From contig JACATO010000039.1 of the NCBI GenBank assembly GCA_018389105.1, forward strand, positions 1,072,219 through 1,136,218: 64,000 nt of DNA. The letters are read 5' to 3'. Both the position numbers and the translations under genes were made by a program. The notes under the pieces were generated by a model. The model was not told where the DNA came from and ran no database searches. It saw nothing but the letters and a program-made list of their open reading frames with translations. Each line of letters starts with the position of its first letter. Positions within the stretch are counted from its first letter, which is position 1. Of this stretch, positions 56,800-64,000 are shown in pieces. The DNA comes from Nautilus pompilius. Its lineage: Eukaryota; Mollusca; Cephalopoda; Nautilida; Nautilidae.

Positions 56800-59020
56800 C
56801 TAATTCTTTAAATCCAAAAACTCAAATTAACGTAATTAATGCATTGTTCTTTTATAGCAACCCTTGAGATAAACGAAATTTCAGAGTGACAGGCAGAATC
56901 GTCCATTCTGAAAAAGTAATGAAACACGATACTTGGTGCTAAACCGACACTTCTAAGGAGCGGAAAGCAGTCAGCACAGGGAGATTCTGCAATACGGATG
57001 AGCAGAAGAAACGGCAGTGCCATCTTGACTTAAAGCTGGGAAGCACTGACAAAAAATGCACCAGTGGCGGCGGCCGATAGCACACTAATTTTATCGTGCA
57101 ATGTGCTCAGAATTGTTTATCCGTGAGTTATCCTAAAATAATACATATATATTTTTAATGAGATGCTCTCAAAGGGTCAGTTGGAAAAATGGTAAAGTGG
57201 GCCTGACAAAAGAACACCTTGATTTCCGTTCGTGCGCCAGATAAATATTATGGGCGGGCAGCAGTTTGGACACCCCTTCATCAAACTGTCACGACAACAA
57301 TTGTAGACCAAATACAGAAATTCCGTGCGAATTCGTAATGTTCCATATACATTACCTGTCTCCTGATGTCCTGATAGCAATTATACTATGGGTCTATTGG
57401 CTTTGACACCGAAACTGGATGAGTGCTATAGAATAGCTATTAACTTCATTTCGGATGGATTTCACTCTGCCGACAGCGGTACATTCTGCAATCACGGTTT
57501 GATTCTACAAGATGCAATTGTCCTGGTTGTTATAGAGTTAATTTCGTTTTTTTTAAACTAATCTGCAATTTTTTTCAGTTAATATAAATTAGTCTTAGAC
57601 AGAGACGTAACTTCCACAAGGCAAGACTAGTCACGTGCCTAAAAACTCTTGAAGGATGGAGCTTTTTAAGTGATGCGAGGGTTCCAAATAGGCCACAAAC
57701 TTACTTCTGGGGTACCAAAGTGTTTCTTTTTAAATATCTCACCGCAGCACGTCCTCTTTAAAGATCCTTATAATTAAGCTTCACATAAATTACTAACCGA
57801 TAATGAAGCATTATTACGAACAGCTAACACCATTTATTGAACTAGTAAGGTAATAGTTGAGAAATAAATTACAAAATATTAACACGCAAACCGAGATAAA
57901 TGAAGTTCCGCGTTGTCGAAGTCGTCGATTAAAGATGCGAATCCAGTTTTTTTGTGTTGCTTTCGGTTTAATGGCTGGCAGGTGGAGAATTGGTGAGACG
58001 ATCCCGAGCCACCTGTGGTCTGAAGTAGGTTTTGACGATTCTCTGCTTGGAAAATTTACGTTCTGCAGATGCGACCTCTGCTAGTAAAGTGACGTGTAGG
58101 TAGTTTGTGTATTGAAGAGATGCCCTGCTTTATCAGCTTTCAGAAAGATTGAATTTCTTCTGAGATGTCTTCTCTGAGATCGCCTGGGCATTTCTTAAGA
58201 AGAGAGGAAGTCGATCGCTCCAGTTCAGCACCAGCTATCGTTGCTAAGCGCAGTGGGTTACAGAAACGAAAATAGATCTGCATCTGACTTAATTCCATTC
58301 AACTTATTTGTTTGCTTTGCGAATCGCAGGATCAAGGATGGGATGGAAGAAGTTTATTTCGTTGGATGTCTGACGGTTTTCGAGTCGCTTACCTCCAGTG
58401 AGCATGTCTGTAATCCGAACAGAGCGGAACCGTTTGCCGACTGAAGTTGTACAGATCTTCCACTAATTTGACAGTAATTCAGAGGCGAGTAAGATCCTTA
58501 AGAGTCACCGATGTACTGGAGCTCACCGGCATCCAAGGATAGAAGAATGCTTGTGCGTGAATGATCCGCCCGAACGCTTTGCAGTTCCACACTAGTTTTG
58601 TTAGTAGGTGCTAATTGAATTCCCACACAATATGAAAAGGACAAGCTGAAACTTCTCTATCAGCTCCTTAAGTCTTTCGGCACCGGATCCGATCGTTTAT
58701 TGATATCAGATACGCGGTCGAATCTTCAAGATATCAGTATATCTATTGTTGAGTGCACGATGCGCTTTCACTCGTGAACTCCACCTGGTGGTCTATAACA
58801 TTTTGAGTTTGAGTTTCGATACATGATCGGCAGTGAATGCCAGTTCAGTCTATCTGCTTAGATTTGAACCGAGAAAAAACGCTTCACGTGGAGTGTTGAA
58901 CAATGTAACAAAGCAGGGAATAGTGGATTTCAACTGAATCATTAACAACGAAATTTAGGTTTTTTGGTGACCAAATGAGCGTAGAAAACCAGACATTTTA
59001 CTATGTCCTAGAACGGTTTT
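56800..59020. other. Non-coding stretch, weak exon candidates
   Basis: No supported gene. Frames at 57857-58084 (with MRIQFFCVAFGLMAG) and 58241-58444 are 67-75 codons and unrecognised. Splice-like signals exist nearby (ATTG|GTGAG at about 57989) but are not convincing. Confidence 0.3.
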
Positions 59021-59335
59021 GTGCCACCAACCTTAAGGTCACTCTTTGCACTGGCTACCGTTGACTCAGGATTTTCTGTAAATATAATTCTTGTTCAGGT
59101 AACCACTCACTGTTTTGGTGAGATTGGCACCATTAAAACTTTGGAACGCGGTAAAGGCAACTACAGTGTTGTCCACCACACTAACCCGCCGTGTAAGGAT
59201 TGGCACTTGACCATTTCTAATAATCTAGCTCAGAAGATTGGTGAAGATATTGCTGCTGAACCTGGCGACTGGCTGGTTCATCCTTTGGCAAGGAGAGGAA
59301 CTTCTGCTGGACTGGATCTAACTTGGCTGGCATAG
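59021..59335 (+). CDS. Hypothetical coding exon, unrecognised
   Basis: A 104-codon frame, of which the last 78 residues look the most protein-like: HCFGEIGTIKTLERGKGNYS, then KDWHLTISNNLAQKIGEDIA, then GDWLVHPLARRG and a stop. A pyrimidine-rich stretch ending in CAG (59098) precedes this part, so it could be a terminal exon starting at about 59099 instead of at the ATG at 59021. I recognise no domain. The neighbourhood offers no matching exon that I can join to it. Confidence 0.3.
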   Translation: MPPTLRSLFALATVDSGFSVNIILVQVTTHCFGEIGTIKTLERGKGNYSVVHHTNPPCKDWHLTISNNLAQKIGEDIAAEPGDWLVHPLARRGTSAGLDLTWLA

Positions 59336-62300
59336 CCACGAAAACTAGCAAGTTACCATCACAATATCCATCATCAACAAACTAACGGTGTTCGCAGACA
59401 GGGCTGAGGGTGTGAATGCCATACAGATTAAATGAGCGAGGGCATGATGCCAGAAACTCGCTTCTCGCTTGATGGTTTTCTTAGCTTCTTCATCTAGCGT
59501 CTGACTAAACTTCCAATGGGCGTGGACAGTTGTTGTAGAAATATGTTTCGTTGGCTTTTTATGATATTTGAGTTATCCACTGAGACATTTGTCGTCACTT
59601 TTCCATTTATCCAGTTGCTCGCTGCATATTGAAATTCGCTTACACTAGGGATTCTCCAAAGAAGGGAGGGAAACACGGCTAATCAATCACGATTACACTT
59701 AACATCGGACATTGTAATGAAAAAGTATTAATCTTCGTTAATTCGCTAAACACTAACGTTTTTCATACGTTGGAAATGTAGGCTCGCAAGAACCACGTAT
59801 GGCATAGATTGCTTCAAATCTGCACGCAGTGATTCTGGACCTAAGATGTCCTCGGTCTGTTGGAAATTCTAAAGAGGGATTTCAAGGGTGGAATCATCCC
59901 TATACCGTTATAGCACCTTCAATCCAATGTCTATTGTATCAGAAGTTTGTGGGTGGGTGTCGGCACAGTAGGAGAGGTCGACGACTCGGCTTATAGCGAC
60001 CTCTGACATGGTGAGAGCGTTGAGCTATATGTATCAGGCTGGTGAAAAGAAATATCTAACATAGGAAATCCGGCAGAAGAGATGAGCTGAGTAGATGATG
60101 TGGTTGCTTGCTGCTCAGGGATGGGGTGCTTGGTTGGCTGATGCAGTAATTGAATTTGAGGAACCAAAGGATCGTCCATTCTTTAACTAGAAGAACCATA
60201 TGTTCTTTAATTCTTTCTTCTCTGCCCTTTGAAGAGAAACAGACGGCTAAAGAAAATCACTTCACCTAAAATCTACAATAAAGCAATAAGCAATAGTAAA
60301 ACGAAAGAACAGCCGTGTAATTAACATGGATACGCACTTTCAGATACAGTTTTTTTTGGGCTAAAGGTTCACAAATATAAAGTTACGCCGTTGGTCATAG
60401 ATCAGATAAGTTTCAAGGATGAGGCGTTTAAAGGCCTTTCCCAATATAAGCCGGCCGACGAGACGGTCGCTGACGTGGAGAGGTCTGCATTGCAGTTGTT
60501 CAGAAATACAAACGGCTAACGTCTGGTCAATTAATTTAGAAAACTTCTTTACATATTCAAGATCTAAAACATAAAAAAGATGAAATGACAAGAGGTGACT
60601 AGTCGTTTGCTCTCTAGACACAACGAATAAAGACTTATACTTGTCGCATGTAAGAAAACCCAGCAGAGTTTCGAGAAGCTAAGATTTCTCTATTGCTGCT
60701 TTGTGTAAGTTCTTCTTTCCCCTCTCTCGCCTTTTGAAGCAAATCATCAATTCCATTCCTTGCAGCAGCAGAAGCAGAAATCTATGCGACTACAGAACTG
60801 ACCGAGAAGAAAGCTAACCCAATTAGTAACTAATTCGAGTCATCGGAAGTTTGTATTACAAAAACTTTATTTGTTTTAGCTGGCGTCGATATCTAACCGC
60901 TACCACAACTGTTCTGCTATCCACAGGTTGGAAGATGCTGAGACTGGCCGCAGGGAGGGGTAGAGTCCATCTTCTCCGGATCGGTGGCGAAATCGGCCGC
61001 TCTCATAATCCGAGACAAGGATGTAGAAGTGGATTCTCTAAACTCGGTAATTAACGGAGCAGTCCTGCCTAATGGAAAGACGGCCAGCATCACTTAACGG
61101 CAGCCGCTGAAATGATGCGGTCACAAATTCGAGAAGCAGCTTTTTAAAAAAAAACAAACAAATAAAGGTAGAAATGGTCGCTGAAGTTAACAGTCGCGAA
61201 GAATTTTGGCTTTTATAACCATTACCACTGATTAACAGAAAACGTCTGATTGCCTTTGTTCTCTTGCCGAACATAAACACCTAAAGGTAAGGGACCGTGT
61301 TGAGGTTAATCCGAAACCTTCACGAAGTAAGCGAAGTCCAAGATTGGCAAACGTGACGACTCACCTCATTAGCATCTGCTGGGAGGTAAACTCGGCTTCG
61401 CCTGGTTCACAGTACATCTGAAGGGTAAAATCTAATAGCAAAGAAAGTGAAACTAAGCGTTTTAGTCTTTAATCGGAGAAAAACCGAGAGAAAAAACCTA
61501 GCAGAAACTCAGCGTCGGTCCAGCGATATAACAAAGTTTTAGAGAGAAATCAGATCGCTCCTATTTTCTGCTGGTTGCTTACAGACAATCTAAGAAATAA
61601 GCAGGCAAGACGATGAACTGAATTAATGAAGCTCAGCAGCCAAATTTGGACGAATTGTTCTCGGGGCTGGTGATCGCCTGCCATTTTTATTCTGTAAATG
61701 AAGAAAATCGACTGGAAGTGATTTACTCATCAGAACTGGTAGCCCGGCCCGGAGAATGTAAAAGGGCTGTGCAGTAATGTCAGAGGGAAAGGAGCAAAAG
61801 TTGGAATTACTCCTTTTTAATCAGCGTCACGCGAAAACTCGGCTTCATCTAATTGTAAAAATTTTAATGATTGGATTATTGAAAAGAACCAAACGAGTGA
61901 GAGATTAAATTGACATTTGGACAATGAAACGGGATTTCGCCAAATCATTATTTTGAAAATCTTTTTTTTTTAAAAAAAAAATTCTTTTTTAAAAATCTTC
62001 TGAAGTGGTTAACTCCAGTTCCTGATAATGTCTTGATTGGATACTTAGCAAAAAAGTAAGAGACTTTTGCCGGTTTTTCGGTAGACGACAGAACCAAGGC
62101 ATTTATGAGCGAATTAAAGTGAATGAAACGTCCCGTTATTTCTCCTCGCCACGCTATCTTCCGTTTTGTTTAGGAAACCGTTCTTCGAGTCGTCTCTCGT
62201 CGTAAACTGTGCAGAATACCAAAAATTTAAGCTGATTTTGAAAAAAAAGAAGAAGAAGAAAAAAAACCGTTTAGTAGAAGACTGCCACGGAACTCGTAAA

Positions 62301-63393
62301 TATATCAAACAAATATACACGGAAAACCAACAAGTAAATAAAAACGTTTAAAGGCAAAAGATGGCAGTGTCTCCACACGAAAGAGTTAAACTGACATAAA
62401 GCAGCAGTGTCCTAATTGCTACAGCGGGAAGATTCTTGAACATCTCGGTAAGGGAATTACTCTACCCTTCTTTTGAACAATTGCTTGTTTCCGGCACCAG
62501 TCATTGCCATAGGAGGAGATTCCAGAATTCGTTCCCAGGTTAGCGCCGCTATTTCCTTCTCCCGCCTCTTGATGTATTAATAATAGCAACCATAATAATG
62601 TTCGCCATCTTACTTGTAAATTATTTCCAAAACTGTTTACTCGAGCTCCGCTAGAAAACAATAACCAGACACTTAGATTTTTCTAGGCTGCAGAAATTCT
62701 ATTTCATTTTATCTTGAGGACGTTCATTAATTTTTTTATCAAAATGTTTCCGCTTGGAAAAATCTGGCAAACTGGATTTTCAACGAGAGTAGTTTTGCCT
62801 TCTTGCGCCTACCGTCTCTCCTGTAAGTGCTTAGCAGCTATCCTGCTTCTCCTTCAGCACACGGCTTTAAAAATAATGGAAGTCATCAGTTTCTGCACAG
62901 GAATTATACTTTCGAACTCCGTATTCTTGATAAAATAACAAGTTAGTTTTGACCGCTAATCATAACTTTTCCGTTTGGAAAGAATATCCCTTTCACTTTC
63001 TACGATGGTCAGGGTGGTAGCATCAACAGCTCATGGGAAATATGCATTTTGGTTTTGATTTCAAAGAGAAAGACAACCGGAAGTGTCATTTTAAACAAAG
63101 CTTACTAATTTGCTGAGGGGAAAACAAGTCTTTGGTGGGGTTAGTACCGTCGATTTTTAAATAATTTCCGTAGCAGTACAGAAAAGATGTACTTCGTTCT
63201 AAATCATTTTCAAAACAAAACCTGTTATTCGATTATTTTTTTTTTTAATTCCCAGTTTTGTGTAGTGATGAAGGGGAAGAACAAAAACAAAAAGGGGGGG
63301 TTTAAGAAATTTCGGTACGTAAGCAACAAGCGGGTACTTGGTACTTCCAACCGTCGGTGAAGCTGCTGGCTCATTTACAACCGTGACGGAAGA
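59336..63393. other. Non-coding, possibly regulatory in part
   Basis: No gene supported. The part at about 60.9-61.1 kb is CpG-bearing, and 61.6-61.96 kb has several TAATT/GATTGGATTA-type motifs that resemble homeodomain sites. Poly-A/T runs near 61.97 and 62.25 kb. Conservation with other genomes would be the test. Confidence 0.3.
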
Positions 63394-63439
63394 CACGTGG
63401 ATAGCCAGTCACGTGTTCTGAAACGACACCGGACACGTG
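63394..63439. promoter_or_regulatory. Triple CACGTG E-box cluster
   Basis: Three exact CACGTG palindromes at 63394-63399, 63410-63415 and 63434-63439, with centre spacings of 16 and 24 bp. CACGTG is the site for bHLH-zip factors of the USF/MITF/Myc type and, in some forms, clock-type bHLH-PAS factors. A fourth motif GTGACGG precedes the group. The right window edge is 560 bp away, so any gene it serves may lie outside. Confidence 0.45.
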
Positions 63440-64000
63440 CAAGAACGCGCCAAATGACTCTTCTTCACGAGAAATTCAAAGACGGAACAGAAATTCCCTT
63501 TTTGTGCGCCGATATCCAGTCTGCCAACTGTTGTTGATCGATAATTTCTGGTCACTTGACACCCTAATGCTTTTAAAAAAAAAATTTTTTTTTTTTTTTT
63601 TTTTTTAGAATTCTGTTAGGACGGATTTTTGGGTGGAATTTTTGGCTGCGAGTTTAGAATGTGAAGACCCAGTGGCGGGTTCTTTCCCTATTTTAAGTTA
63701 AAACGGGTTAAAGAGTAAGAAACATTAATAAAGGCTCTATTTCTTGAAACCTTGCTCGCATGCATCTTTAATCTGTAATTAAAAGAATATATATGGAATT
63801 ACCGTGCCATGTTTCGTTTGGGTAATCGGTTTAATTCGAAGCCTCAGATTTCCTTTCAGAAGAAGGTCGGAATCGACGGAGGAGTAGATTGACGCTTGCT
63901 CGACCCGGTTGCTGACGCTGACTTAATTAAACAGATTCATCGTCGATAAAAACCAAACTTTCCAGATCTCTCCGCTCGCCGCCCACTAGCTACTGGCCCC
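63440..64000. other. Window edge, nothing recognised
   Basis: AT-rich sequence with an A/T palindromic run at 63574-63606, then balanced sequence. No gene seen. Confidence 0.4.

Overview
This window reads as repeat-rich, gene-poor nuclear DNA of a metazoan. There are no bacterial operons and no long host ORFs. It has many microsatellites, CpG-rich promoter-like patches and fossils of several eukaryotic transposon classes. The mix (GTF2IRD2/ZBED5-like and SCAND3/FAM200-like hAT elements, a Tc1 element, a Maverick/Polinton, an RT remnant) fits a marine invertebrate, and a mollusc such as a cephalopod is my best guess. That taxonomic call is inference; nothing seen is diagnostic of a species. 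No complete host protein-coding gene could be supported. The confident coding content is all broken transposon genes.

Layout. 1-7 kb: promoter-like cluster (CRE, NRF1 and CCAAT sites, 1208-1374), a minus-strand hAT transposase with two frameshifts (about 3.4-5.1 kb), then a CpG-rich block (5.16-6.75 kb). 7.4-15 kb: non-coding sequence with two CT/GA minisatellites. 15.2-19.8 kb: a pair of about 480-bp inverted arms enclosing a second hAT element (16512-18764) with terminal inverted repeats, 8-bp target duplications and 31-bp subterminal repeats. 21.8-22.5 kb: another minisatellite. 24.2-33.3 kb: a block of transposon fossils, namely a truncated Tc1 transposase, a roughly 7-kb AT-rich Polinton with at least five recognisable decayed genes all on the plus strand, and an RT fragment. 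36-49 kb: several more minisatellites, including an oppositely oriented pair (44.2/45.4 kb) and an array with 21 perfect TGACGTCA sites (48.5-49.1 kb). 55.7-56.8 kb: a minisatellite abutting a BED-finger hAT fragment. 57-64 kb: non-coding sequence with a few possible exons and a triple E-box cluster near the right end.

The most unusual recurrent feature is a dispersed minisatellite superfamily. Its monomers combine a CT (or GA) tract with a core close to ATGACGTCAT, the palindromic CREB/ATF site. Arrays are mostly built of two alternating monomers and each locus has its own variants. The other main results are the Polinton fossil, identified by reading conserved protein stretches across stop codons, and the fully delimited hAT nested between inverted arms. 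Long gaps between features were read and hold no gene I can support.
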